DNA of 55,118 nucleotides from IMG/VR virus record IMGVR_UViG_3300018080_000025, positions 1 through 55,118 of that record. One strand, given 5' to 3'. The DNA comes from a virus. Shown one piece after another: positions 1-6,809 of the stretch (position 1 is its first letter; each line of letters starts with the position of its first letter). Under the pieces are notes generated by a model. That model was not told the origin of the DNA, ran no database searches, and saw nothing but the letters and a program-made list of their open reading frames with translations. The position numbers and the translations under genes are program-made.

Positions 1-89
1 CGCTGTTCGGAAGTGAAACACATCCCAACAGCGCTGGTTACAAAGCCATCGCGACGGCGCTGGCAACACGAATCCAATCGCTGCAATGA
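1..89 (+). CDS. C-terminal fragment of SGNH-hydrolase tail protein (redundant copy)
   Basis: This is the last 29 codons of the gene listed at 53864-55084, repeated because the contig ends overlap. Position 1 falls at the second base of a codon and the stop is TGA at 87-89. It carries the catalytic-histidine block (T-H-P-N-S-A-G-Y) of an SGNH hydrolase. It should not be counted as a separate gene. Confidence 0.9.
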   Translation, partial: LFGSETHPNSAGYKAIATALATRIQSLQ

Positions 90-123
90 GGTGTTTGTAT
101 GTACCGCTCGGCAGCCCTCATTC
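1..123. repeat. Terminal direct repeat, left copy (circular closure)
   Basis: Bases 1-123 are identical to 54996-55118. The repeat runs through the end of the SGNH tail gene and into the start of the next gene, so it is not a natural gene boundary. This is the usual signature of an assembler closing a circular or circularly permuted genome. A real 123-bp terminal redundancy is possible but less likely, because the ends fall inside a gene. Confidence 0.95.
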
Positions 124-368
124 CTATGTTGTGGTCTCTGATCGCCGCCGAGAGCGCGATTAACGAAGACACGTCGCTGAGTCTGAGTCTTTTCATCGCT
201 GGGGTCGCTTTCACCGGCATGGTCCTCTGGCGGATCGGCAAGGACCGCCAGCAGATGATCGACCGCCTGCAAACTCTGGAGCGCGACATCAAGGACATGA
301 AGGAGCGTTGCGAGCGTCGATACGAATCCCTTTTCAGGTCTCTGAGTGATAAAGGAGCCAAGCAATGA
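99..368 (+). CDS. Holin-like small membrane protein
   Basis: An 89-residue protein. A hydrophobic N-terminal stretch (about residues 5-18) is followed by one clear transmembrane helix (about 26-45), then a charged coiled-coil tail (about 48-85) rich in Arg, Lys, Glu and Asp. This layout is common in phage holin and XhlA-like lysis proteins. The start is set by GAGGTG six to seven bases upstream of the ATG. It follows the tail-fibre-type SGNH gene directly and overlaps the next gene, a lipoprotein, by ATGA, which fits a lysis cassette. The function rests on topology and position only. Confidence 0.5.
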   Translation: MYRSAALIPMLWSLIAAESAINEDTSLSLSLFIAGVAFTGMVLWRIGKDRQQMIDRLQTLERDIKDMKERCERRYESLFRSLSDKGAKQ

Positions 369-676
369 AATGGATCATGGCATTGGCCGGGATGCTTGTG
401 TTGGCCGGCTGCGGAAGTCCGCTCTACGAGGCCAGACAGTTTCTCCAGAGCGAAGCGGGCCAGAAGCTCGTGGACAAGATGGAGGTCTCCGGCGAGCTGG
501 AGAACCCCTGCGTCGAGGTATACGGGATCTCGGGATTCGGTATGCGGGCGATCGGCGTGACGACGACGGCCCGGTGGTCGGGGGAAGTGAGCGACGACGA
601 GCGTGGTTTCGGCCCCGCCCTCGCCGATACCCAGCCGGCCAAAGGCGACGATGATGAGCGAGAACCCGGCGGTTGA
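365..676 (+). CDS. Small lipoprotein, possible lysis or outer-membrane spanin-like protein
   Basis: A 103-residue protein with a signal peptide and a textbook lipobox (V-L-A-G-C, lipidated Cys16). The mature part is polar and has no recognised domain. It overlaps the holin-like gene by ATGA and the next gene by 26 bases, so it is translationally coupled. In tailed phages a lipoprotein next to a holin is often an outer-membrane spanin, but no matching inner-membrane spanin is certain here. It could equally be a superinfection-exclusion lipoprotein. Confidence 0.6.
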   Translation: MKWIMALAGMLVLAGCGSPLYEARQFLQSEAGQKLVDKMEVSGELENPCVEVYGISGFGMRAIGVTTTARWSGEVSDDERGFGPALADTQPAKGDDDEREPGG

Positions 677-857
677 GACGGTTCGGGAGCACGCGCGCCA
701 CCGATTCGTGCCCGAGGGCTGGACTTTGCTTGACTGGGCACAGGTCCAGTGGACCAGGGCACAAAGCACGCGGATCTCGAATCCCGAACTCGCCGACGCG
801 CTGGAGGAGTACGCCCGATGCCTCGAAGATGTGCGCGATCCAGACGGCGGCGATTGA
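651..857 (+). CDS. Hypothetical protein, 68 residues
   Basis: A short acidic, helix-rich protein with no recognised family. The start is the first of two consecutive ATG codons (651 and 654), preceded by AAAGG in the end of the lipoprotein gene, which it overlaps. It in turn overlaps the next membrane-protein gene by 40 bases. Its place in a chain of overlapping lysis-region genes supports real translation. Confidence 0.55.
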   Translation: MMSENPAVETVREHARHRFVPEGWTLLDWAQVQWTRAQSTRISNPELADALEEYARCLEDVRDPDGGD

Positions 858-1285
858 CGGCGTGGCGATTCCTCGGTGCCTTGGCCGCCCTGTTGGGTCT
901 CGGCGGCTGTATCGGCCTGATCCTGGCCGTCGGACCCGGATGCACCGAGGGCGCGGTCCAGCTTGCCGCCGCGGCTCCCGTGATCCCCGCTGAAGCCGTG
1001 AAACTCGAAGTCCAAGCCGGAGCCGTCACCGCCTCCATGCCTGCCATCGAAGTCCCCCCTGAAGTCGTCTCCGTCCGGTTCGAGCCCGGCGCCATCGCCC
1101 TTCAGGTCGATGCGCCGGTCCAGACCGCCGGCATCCCCGAAGCCTCCGCGACCCGGCTCGCCGACTGGATCGGGGCCGGCATCCTCGTCTTCATCGTCGG
1201 TTGGTTCCTGCCCCGGCCGAAAGACCTCCTGGATTGGTGGCGAAGGCGAAATGGGGGCAAGGCCGCCGCTCCAGACGGCCCGTAG
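818..1285 (+). CDS. Membrane protein with N- and C-terminal transmembrane helices
   Basis: A 155-residue protein. An Arg-rich start is followed by a hydrophobic helix (about residues 14-38, containing a G-L-G-G-C that could act as a lipobox), then an extended Pro/Val/Ala-rich region (about 50-110), a second helix (about 118-135), and a basic tail. GGAGGAG lies eight bases upstream of the ATG, one of the best ribosome sites in the window. It is the last gene of the late operon. The elongated periplasm-type middle would suit an envelope-spanning lysis protein, but no family is recognised. Confidence 0.6.
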   Translation: MPRRCARSRRRRLTAWRFLGALAALLGLGGCIGLILAVGPGCTEGAVQLAAAAPVIPAEAVKLEVQAGAVTASMPAIEVPPEVVSVRFEPGAIALQVDAPVQTAGIPEASATRLADWIGAGILVFIVGWFLPRPKDLLDWWRRRNGGKAAAPDGP

Positions 1286-1426
1286 ACCCGCCAAAAGGCA
1301 CCTTCGTTCGCGCGCCACGTCCCTGGAGCCGTCCGGACGGCCTCTGGGATGGGCCGAATCGTTCCTGGGTGATTCTGGCGTCCCCTGGGGCCGTATGGGG
1401 TATTCACCCCAAAACGTCGGGGGGGC

Positions 1427-1456
1427 TTGACAGGGGCTTGCGGCGTCGAATATCGT
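1427..1456 (+). promoter_or_regulatory. Candidate sigma70-type promoter
   Basis: A perfect -35 box TTGACA (1427-1432) is followed after 18 bases by TATCGT (1451-1456, 4 of 6 matches to TATAAT). It lies in a gene-free stretch after the late operon and points at a terminator 100 bases downstream. No protein gene begins between the two. Confidence 0.4.
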
Positions 1457-1462
1457 GCCGGC

Positions 1463-1592
1463 TATGGCGCCGGGAAAACGGATACATCCTGGAACTAATC
1501 CTCGTCGGGCTCTTTGTCCCGACGCCATTACCCGCCCGGCGAGGCTTGAAAACACCGAAGGCCCGAGATCGAAAGGTCCCGGGCCTTCTTTG
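1463..1592 (+). ncRNA. Candidate small RNA
   Basis: The interval between the candidate promoter and a terminator would give a transcript of about 130 nt. It contains a hairpin (GTCGGG/CCCGAC, about 1504-1522) and ends in the terminator stem. No good open frame with a ribosome site exists inside it. This reading rests on promoter plus terminator geometry only; the terminator may simply end the late operon. Confidence 0.3.
1557..1592 (+). terminator. Rho-independent terminator
   Basis: GAAGGCCCG (1557-1565) pairs with CGGGCCTTC (1580-1588) and is followed by a T-rich tract. It ends the late operon that wraps through position 1, or the candidate small RNA upstream of it. Confidence 0.7.
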
Positions 1593-1955
1593 TGCGCCAC
1601 GCATTGTGGTGCGCGACATAGCGTCTGCTATGGTTTTGTACCACGTTTCTTACCTGAAAGCAAAAAACGTGGTGGGCCGACTCCTGAAGTACCCAGCCCT
1701 GCGCGGTTGCCGGCGCAGGACATGCACTGGGGGCGCTCGATTTCGGGCGCCTTGGAGCAGGAGCAGTCCGGAGAGGCCCTACAGAACGTGGCACACCCGC
1801 ATGCCTTGACGGCCAATGCCACGAATTTCTGAGACTATCCGGACGGAGCAGGCGCGAACGAGCACGGACCCGACAAGTACAAGGGTCTGCTGTTGATGGG
1901 GTCTTCTCAATCCGCAGAGCCCCCAGATCCATACATGCGGAGTAAAAGAAAAGGT

Positions 1956-1992
1956 GCGCGAACGTTCGCGCGAGCGCGCGAGCGCTCTTTAT
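1956..1992. promoter_or_regulatory. Perfect 16-bp palindrome joined to a hairpin with T tract
   Basis: GCGCGAACGTTCGCGC (1956-1971) is a perfect palindrome. It is followed at once by GAGCGC-GCGA-GCGCTC (1972-1987) and TTTATT, which reads as a rightward terminator. The rest of 1593-2078 holds only further small inverted repeats, such as GCGCCAC/GTGGTGC near 1600, and no gene I can support. The palindrome could be a dimeric regulator site or part of a bidirectional terminator for the leftward gene ending at 2079. Confidence 0.45.
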
Positions 1993-2078
1993 TGAGAAGG
2001 GTTTATGATTGCGGATGTTCAGGCGATCGTTCGCGCCCGCCACCCAGAAACCGCCCTTGAGAACCCGGGCTGGACTCG

Positions 2079-2438
2079 TCATTCCCCAATGACTCCATCT
2101 CGCCCGTAATAGACTTGGTTGACAATGGCAGTCATGCAGTTCTGGCAATCGCGTGGGTCCGGAGCAACCCCGCACACTGAAATTGCCTGGCTGAAGGTCT
2201 CCGCCCATGAGTACCCCAGAAGTCGGTTCGCCTCGGCCGCGAGGAGCATCGTCGAGACATCATCTTGGGTCATGTCCAACGGCCTGCAAACCATTCTGAG
2301 ATAGTTGTTTACGACGAGCCGGCGTTCCTGTTCGAGCAGCGGGTCGGAACCCGTTTCGTCCGTCGTACCCGGAAGCGGCGCACAAGTCTGTCCCGAGATT
2401 AGGATGACCAGCAGCGAAAATGGGGCGACCCGTTTCAT
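2079..2438 (-). CDS. Secreted or lipid-anchored small protein
   Basis: A 119-residue protein with a clear signal peptide (M-K-R followed by a hydrophobic core, with the first Cys at about residue 19). Four more Cys residues lie in the mature part, near C-R-P-L and at the C-X-X-C pair close to the end. AAGGAG sits six bases before the ATG. It is transcribed leftward, against the late operon before it and the gene after it, and stands alone. That layout is typical of a moron gene expressed from the prophage. No family is recognised; the lipobox is weak. Confidence 0.6.
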   Translation of the reverse strand: MKRVAPFSLLVILISGQTCAPLPGTTDETGSDPLLEQERRLVVNNYLRMVCRPLDMTQDDVSTMLLAAEANRLLGYSWAETFSQAISVCGVAPDPRDCQNCMTAIVNQVYYGRDGVIGE

Positions 2439-2518
2439 GGGAATCTCCTTGCCTTTCTTGCCATGATCCCGTCAGATAGCGTAGCGAACGTCACTGTTTT
2501 CAATGGTAGGAGCACGTT

Positions 2519-2809
2519 GTGAGCCAGTCTGCGGGGCAGGTTGTTTCGGCCCATCCGGTGATTCCGGACGCTACGGCCAAGCGCCAGGCCATCGGCCGGG
2601 TCTGTGCGTATCTCAACCGGCAGGACGCCTCGTTTGTCGTCGGCTTCGCCGATGCGCTTCAGCGCCTGCCTTGTGCCGTATCTGAACCTCGTCGCCACCG
2701 ACCTTTTTCCGAGCCTCTGAAAGTCGTTCAAGCTCCTGAAGATCAAACCACGCCTCCGCCTTCATCGCCGCGATCTGATCCCGAATCTCAGCATAGCGGC
2801 GCTCCGTGA
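2519..2809 (+). CDS. Hypothetical protein with strong RBS, 3' part overlapped by opposite gene
   Basis: The GTG start at 2519 has AGGAG six bases upstream. The first 50 codons look like a normal helical protein (A-Y-L-N-R-Q-D-A-S-F-V-V-G-F-A-D-A-L-Q-R-L). After about 2660 the translation turns Pro/Arg-rich and runs through the antisense of the leftward ribbon-helix-helix gene (2613-2960). The two genes meet head-on. The natural gene may be shorter and its original 3' end lost at a recombination joint. Confidence 0.5.
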   Translation: MSQSAGQVVSAHPVIPDATAKRQAIGRVCAYLNRQDASFVVGFADALQRLPCAVSEPRRHRPFSEPLKVVQAPEDQTTPPPSSPRSDPESQHSGAP

Positions 2810-2960
2810 ACAATTCCCTGGCGTTTGGGCTGAGGATGTAGAAGGCTTCCAGGGCGGCAATAAGGGTGCGATACTGCGTCATGCCTTTCCGCGCGCACCA
2901 CTGCTGAAGCCGCTCCACGTCCTCCTCGGGCAGATCCGATCCAAGTTTCTTTGTCGCCAT
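2613..2960 (-). CDS. Ribbon-helix-helix-like DNA-binding protein (regulator candidate)
   Basis: A 115-residue protein. Residues 1-40 (M-A-T-K-K-L-G-S-D-L-P-E-E-D-V-E-R-L) read as a strand followed by two helices, as in Arc/MetJ-type regulators, and then a long charged helix to about residue 90. The last 25 residues are low-complexity Arg/Ala and overlap the opposite gene, so the end may be altered. It diverges from another small RHH gene at 3066 across a 105-bp gap. A candidate -10 (AATAAT, complement of 2986-2991) lies upstream. The pair suggests a lysis-lysogeny switch; this role is inferred. Confidence 0.6.
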   Translation of the reverse strand: MATKKLGSDLPEEDVERLQQWCARKGMTQYRTLIAALEAFYILSPNARELFTERRYAEIRDQIAAMKAEAWFDLQELERLSEARKKVGGDEVQIRHKAGAEAHRRSRRQTRRPAG

Positions 2961-3065
2961 AAATGCAAACCTAGCATGGACTTCCATTATTGCAACGCAT
3001 GAATCCACAGGTGAACCCGTGTTTTCTGCTTGCACCCTGGGAAAACGTGTGGTATCCTTGCTTCC
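2961..3065. promoter_or_regulatory. Divergent control region between two RHH genes
   Basis: This 105-bp gap separates the leftward and rightward regulator genes. Rightward, TTGCAC (3030-3035), a 17-base spacer and TATCCT (3053-3058) place the start of transcription at or next to the ATG at 3066. Leftward, an AATAAT -10-like box sits at 2986-2991 on the complement. The two promoters would face apart with about 40 bases between them, which is enough room for shared operators. No perfect operator palindrome is obvious. Confidence 0.45.
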
Positions 3066-3251
3066 ATGAGCGACGAAGCACCGAGAGTGAAGCAGGTCAC
3101 GCTTTCGCCCGAGTCCCACGCAGACCTAGAACGGCTTGCCGTGGAGGACCGGCGAACCCTGCGGGCGGAACTCGAATACCTTATCGACGAAGAAACCGAG
3201 CGCCGGTCCAAGCCCACCGCCGAACCGGCCGTCGAAATCGAATGCTCCTGA
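3066..3251 (+). CDS. Small Arc/CopG-type ribbon-helix-helix repressor candidate
   Basis: A 61-residue protein. The basic strand (R-V-K-Q-V-T-L-S, about 7-14) is followed by two helices (about 15-46) with the charged tail typical of CopG/Arc regulators, and the size matches that family. No Shine-Dalgarno sequence precedes the ATG, while a promoter-like pair places the RNA start at the ATG itself, so the message may be leaderless. It is the first gene of the rightward early operon and diverges from the second RHH gene. Confidence 0.7.
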   Translation: MSDEAPRVKQVTLSPESHADLERLAVEDRRTLRAELEYLIDEETERRSKPTAEPAVEIECS

Positions 3252-3372
3252 CCCATGGACGATAATCCGTCGCAGGGAGGCGGGACAATGGTTTGGACAC
3301 ACCGAGAAACAACCACCCAGGAACATTTCGCGATTTTCAACCATGGTCGTTGTTTCGGCGGGCGAGGGGTCT

Positions 3373-3630
3373 ATGCGGCGAGGCTGGTCAGACAAGGATG
3401 CGGCCGTCGTGCTGGAGATCCGGCCCTCGAAGGTTTCCCAGTCGCTCGTGCCGGCGATTCGGAAGGTGGCGCGTCTAAGCCGAATCGACCCACTCCGCAC
3501 CCGGCTCATGATCGAAGAGGCCATGGAACAACTCGACCCCATGACAGACGAGGAGCTAGAACTGCTTCGCCGCCTCCAGACTGGCCGGCTGGATCGCGAC
3601 GAGCTTCACCCCAGGCGACGGAAAGCCTGA
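3373..3630 (+). CDS. Putative helix-turn-helix regulator
   Basis: An 85-residue protein. The region D-K-D-A-A-V-V-L-E-I-R-P-S-K-V-S-Q-S-L (about 7-25) reads as a helix-turn-helix, followed by an acidic helix (M-T-D-E-E-L-E-L-L) and a basic end. GAGGGG precedes the ATG at 3373 closely. An in-frame ATG at 3343 would add ten residues but has no ribosome site. It is second in the early operon, where cII- or Cro-like regulators commonly sit. No specific family is assigned. Confidence 0.55.
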   Translation: MRRGWSDKDAAVVLEIRPSKVSQSLVPAIRKVARLSRIDPLRTRLMIEEAMEQLDPMTDEELELLRRLQTGRLDRDELHPRRRKA

Positions 3631-3645
3631 TGCAGGAAGGCAGGG

Positions 3646-4014
3646 ATGCCGGTGCCAGCACAAATTGACCCGATCGACGAGCTGCTAGCCTCCTTCAAGG
3701 ACGACGGGGCCGTCAAAAGGCGGGTCGAGGCGAGCGCCACGGCCCTGGCCGGCATGGACCCGCATCGGAGGCGGCAGATTCGAGCACGCATCGCTGAGAT
3801 GCCTCTTTCGTCGAGGTCGGCCTATCTGCGGGCGGTGGCCAAACAAGCCTCCCCTCGGCTGGCAATCAAGGCACACTGTATGGAGTGTTGCGGGTGGGGG
3901 CGGCGGGCTGTCGCGGAGTGTACCGGCTTCGCCTGCCCGCTCTGGGAGTACCGCCCGTTTCAGAGTTCGGCCGACAGCGAGGGCGACGAGGATGATGCGG
4001 AACACGCTGATTGA
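3646..4014 (+). CDS. Phage protein with Cys-rich (zinc-binding type) C-terminus
   Basis: A 122-residue protein. The N-terminal 75 residues are helical and charged. Residues about 78-105 carry C-M-E-C-C, then a spaced Cys, then C-P-L-W-E-Y-R, a cysteine block seen in many phage early proteins of unknown role and probably metal-binding. It overlaps the next gene by 23 bases. The tail is very acidic. Confidence 0.65.
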   Translation: MPVPAQIDPIDELLASFKDDGAVKRRVEASATALAGMDPHRRRQIRARIAEMPLSSRSAYLRAVAKQASPRLAIKAHCMECCGWGRRAVAECTGFACPLWEYRPFQSSADSEGDEDDAEHAD

Positions 4015-4189
4015 CATCTTGCCACCGTCGATTGCCCTGGTCGCCTACCTGTTCGGATTCACGCTCCTGCACGGTGTCAGTGTTGCGATGAATCCTGAGT
4101 TGCAGCGAGTGGACTGGGGCGTGTGGCTGATCGCCGGTCTGCTGGTGATCGTGTTCTGGGGCTGTCTGAGAAGGTCTTGGCATCTCTAA
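3992..4189 (+). CDS. Small two-helix membrane protein
   Basis: A 65-residue protein with two hydrophobic helices (about 8-30 and 42-60) and a basic end. GAGGATG overlaps the start, and translation is coupled to the upstream gene. Small inner-membrane proteins in early phage operons often act in exclusion or host takeover; nothing here identifies a specific role. Confidence 0.55.
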   Translation: MMRNTLIDILPPSIALVAYLFGFTLLHGVSVAMNPELQRVDWGVWLIAGLLVIVFWGCLRRSWHL

Positions 4190-4205
4190 CGATGGAGGAT
4201 GGCTC

Positions 4206-4919
4206 ATGGAACTCTGGCACGGAATGGCTTTGAAACTGCGCTTCACGACGCCCATGTGTGGCGGGCGACCGCGCGACGATGAACTGGTCGAGCGCTGGTG
4301 CGAGCTTCGTAAGCCCAGTGACCCGGCCCATGCCCGGTTGAAAAGCGGGATCGGCCCGGATGGTCGCCGGCCGCGGTCGATGGCTGAGGTGGTCGAGCAG
4401 GTGGCGGCCACGACTGACGTTCTGCCCGACGAGGACCAGGACAGCGAACTGAGGAAAGTATGGGTCGGCTTTTCCAAGGACGACAACGGCCTTTTCGTAC
4501 CTGGCGGAAACCTCCGGGCGCATATCAAGGCGTGCGCGGAAACGCTCGGGCCGATCTTCAAGGCCGGCCATGTGGACGGCATGAAGGCCGTCATGAACTT
4601 CAAGAGCAAGATGACAAAGGTGTGCTACATCCAGGAGGACCGCATCTACCTGCTCAATGGCGATGGCCAACACGTTCAGGAGGCCACGGGCCACCGCGAT
4701 GCGACGATGCAGGTGATGACCGCCCTCGGACCAAGAACGTGCCTGAAGCGCGTGGATTTTGTTAATCCGTGCGCACTGGCGGCTACCGTAATGCTGCTAC
4801 AGGGCGGCGAGATCAACCGCGACCACTTGGTTGCCTGCCTGGAGTACGGCAAGCTCCAGGGTTTCAACCAGGACCGGTCGCTGGGCTTCGGCCGCTACGA
4901 CTACGAGCTGGGCGAATGA
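4206..4919 (+). CDS. Unknown protein with C-terminal Gly-rich motif
   Basis: A 237-residue protein of unknown function, starting at an ATG preceded by GGAGG. The first 60 residues are charged. A middle region reads V-P-G-G-N-L-R-A-H-I-K. The end carries Q-D-R-S-L-G-F-G-R-Y-D-Y-E, which resembles the glycine-rich loop at the end of RAMP (Cas6/Cas7-like, ferredoxin-fold) proteins. No other CRISPR-type genes or repeats are present, so the resemblance may be superficial. It is the last gene before the roughly 1-kb non-coding stretch. Confidence 0.55.
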   Translation: MELWHGMALKLRFTTPMCGGRPRDDELVERWCELRKPSDPAHARLKSGIGPDGRRPRSMAEVVEQVAATTDVLPDEDQDSELRKVWVGFSKDDNGLFVPGGNLRAHIKACAETLGPIFKAGHVDGMKAVMNFKSKMTKVCYIQEDRIYLLNGDGQHVQEATGHRDATMQVMTALGPRTCLKRVDFVNPCALAATVMLLQGGEINRDHLVACLEYGKLQGFNQDRSLGFGRYDYELGE

Positions 4920-5070
4920 TCGGCGGATTGGGGTGGAGTGGCATGATCGGCGATGTGGATGGGGGTGCTGAGATGTGATCGGCGTGCTGACTTGTGGTGT
5001 GCTGACTTGTCGTGGTCGGCGACTTGGAATGGGGTGAGTTGGCCGGCGAGTTGGGGTGATATGGCGTGAT
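4918..5070 (+). repeat. G-rich degenerate short repeats
   Basis: GATCGGCG recurs at 4918, 4945 and 4977. A GTGCTGACTTGT unit occurs twice in tandem near 4983-5010, followed by a diverged GGCGACTTGG. The top strand is rich in G and T and poor in C. The block begins at the stop of the preceding gene and has no convincing open frame. Confidence 0.5.
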
Positions 5071-5939
5071 CGTTCCAATGGTGGAGTGCCACAGATGACA
5101 CCTTGGAGATTGGTGCGAGGTTTGAATGTCCTGTCAACGACACCTACGGCGCACCCCTTCAGCTCTCGGTCGGCGTCGCTTCCGGCCGGGGGCTTGCATC
5201 ATCCTTCTGCGGCGCTTTGTCGCCGGCGAGAGTCGGCGGCAAGGCTTGGCCGGGCGCGCGGATCGGCCGCGCAAGTTGATCCGTGCGTTCCGGCCTCTGT
5301 ATGGGCTAAGCCGTGAGTGCCTGCTGTCCGGGTAGCAGGGCAGCAAAAACCGCGGATGTGATTTCTCCCTTGCTCCCGCGTCGGTGAGACTCCGGCGCGG
5401 GGGAATTGGCGCGGTCTTCCCACACACGCGCGAACTCGCAGCGGATTCGGGAGTGCAGCCCCCATAACCCGGTTGCAATGGGGGCCGTAGCCAGGAGCCA
5501 GCCTAGAGGCGCTGAAGACCGGGATGAAGCTGCGGGGCTGTCGGCGTAGGGCTCATGCGACTGTGATCGCGGCCTGACGATCGTCGGCAGTGAGTAGGAC
5601 CAGCGCCGGGTGATCTGGCAGCCCGGCGCCACTTTTGACAACCGAATTGCGACGGTGTGTGCACCGGACGGTGCATGCGGTGCTGCGCTGCCGGCGAGAT
5701 AGGACCGTAAAAGGTGGCCGGCCGGTGGTGGGGACCCGGGTGGGGAATCCGGGACCGTCGCGAGTTTTGTGGTGTGGACGCAAGCACTGATTCTCTCCCC
5801 CTCCCGTGGGCGCGGTGCATTCCAGTCGGTTCAGCCCGCGCCGCGCCCCGGAAAGTGACGCCCGCGGTGGACCGCGGAGCTTGAGCCCGGCGCCGGGCAT
5901 GATGCCGCAAGGCGCCGGGCCGGTTTGGAGCAAGTCGGA
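4920..5939. other. Hairpin-rich stretch of about 1 kb without a convincing gene
   Basis: No frame here combines a start, ribosome site and protein-like content. Strong inverted repeats are dense: CCTGCT/AGCAGG (about 5317-5336); CCCGCGTCGG/CCGGCGCGGG (5375-5401); GCCCCCAT/ATGGGGGC (5458-5485); GCGCCGGG/CCCGGCGC (5603-5629); the palindrome TGCACCGGACGGTGCA (5660-5675); GCCCGGCGCC/GGCGCCGGGC (5885-5921). One short frame after 5070 (from D-D-T-L-E-I-G-A-R-F-E-C to about 5265) looks protein-like but lacks a start and may be a gene remnant. The stretch could be a long structured RNA, an untranslated leader of the recombination genes, or a decayed region. Confidence 0.5.
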
Positions 5940-6809
5940 ATGCCGATCACCCCATGGCAACGCAAAAAGCGAAAGGAATCACTCGGCGGGTCCGACATGG
6001 CGGCATTGTTCGGATGTGATCCCTGGAAGACTGAGTATGACGTGTGGCTGGACAAGACCTTTCGCGTCGAGGACACACCTACTACGAAAGCCATGGAGGA
6101 AGGCAGTCTGTTTGAGCCTGTTGTCCTGGACTACGCCGAACGGCTGCATGGCCCCCTACTGCGGAATCAGCGACGCTCGGCCCCGAACCTCCCACTAGCC
6201 TCGAACATTGACGCCATCGTGCGGTCAGACGGTCTTCCGGTTGAAGCAAAGACCGTGCATTTCCAGTCTCCTGTTTTCGCCGAATATGGCGACGAAGGAA
6301 CCCACCAGGTTCCCGAGCACGTCGCGGTGCAGGCTCATGCCCATATGCTCTGCCTGCGTCTTAAGGTCGAACTCTGCCTGGTTCCGGTGCTGCTGGGTGG
6401 AACGCTGCGAGAGTACACGGTGCTCCTGAATCGCGAGCTGGCCGACATGATCGCCGACAAGGCCGACCGCTGGTGGCATGACCATGTGGTGTTGGATCAG
6501 GCGCCGGATGGAGTGCCCACGCTCGGGGTTATCCGCCGATTGAAACGCATCCAGGGCAAGCTCGCCGACATACCCGCCGAAGTCGTCGCGAAGTGGCAGA
6601 AGGCCAAAGAGGCCCGGAAACAGGCCGAAGAAACTGAGGAGCAATATGAGGCCGAGATGCTGGCCGCGCTCGGGGATGCCACGGTCGGCGACTACGGCGA
6701 CCCTGAGCGGCTGCTGGTGCTCCAGAGCGTTGATATGCCCGAAGGAACAAAGAAGGCCCACACACAAATCCGGAAATACCTGAAGAAGCGAGAAGGAGCC
6801 GAACTATGA
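5940..6809 (+). CDS. YqaJ-type viral recombinase (lambda-exonuclease-like nuclease)
   Basis: A 289-residue nuclease of the PD-(D/E)XK fold that degrades one strand of double-stranded DNA ends to expose single strands for annealing. The opening S-L-G-G-S-D-M-A-A-L-F-G (about 14-25) is the YqaJ family signature. Asp91 (N-I-D-A-I) and the E-A-K at 102-104 form the metal-binding core. A helical, Lys/Glu-rich C-terminal part follows. The ATG at 5940 has GGAG nine bases upstream; a TTG at 5925 is less likely. It overlaps the next gene by ATGA, the usual exonuclease-annealing-protein pairing. Confidence 0.88.
   Translation: MPITPWQRKKRKESLGGSDMAALFGCDPWKTEYDVWLDKTFRVEDTPTTKAMEEGSLFEPVVLDYAERLHGPLLRNQRRSAPNLPLASNIDAIVRSDGLPVEAKTVHFQSPVFAEYGDEGTHQVPEHVAVQAHAHMLCLRLKVELCLVPVLLGGTLREYTVLLNRELADMIADKADRWWHDHVVLDQAPDGVPTLGVIRRLKRIQGKLADIPAEVVAKWQKAKEARKQAEETEEQYEAEMLAALGDATVGDYGDPERLLVLQSVDMPEGTKKAHTQIRKYLKKREGAEL

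Noticed and set aside
5375-5530. Cobalamin-riboswitch-like words (CGGTGAGACTCCGGCGCGG and CCAGGAGCCAGCC)
   Set aside because: The GGTGCC and GGGAA elements and the CCGCCACTGT segment of the family are missing, and spacing does not fit. The hairpins are reported as part of the non-coding stretch only.
5636-5665. Promoter at TTGACA (5636-5641)
   Set aside because: The -35 match is perfect, but no acceptable -10 box lies 16 to 19 bases downstream.
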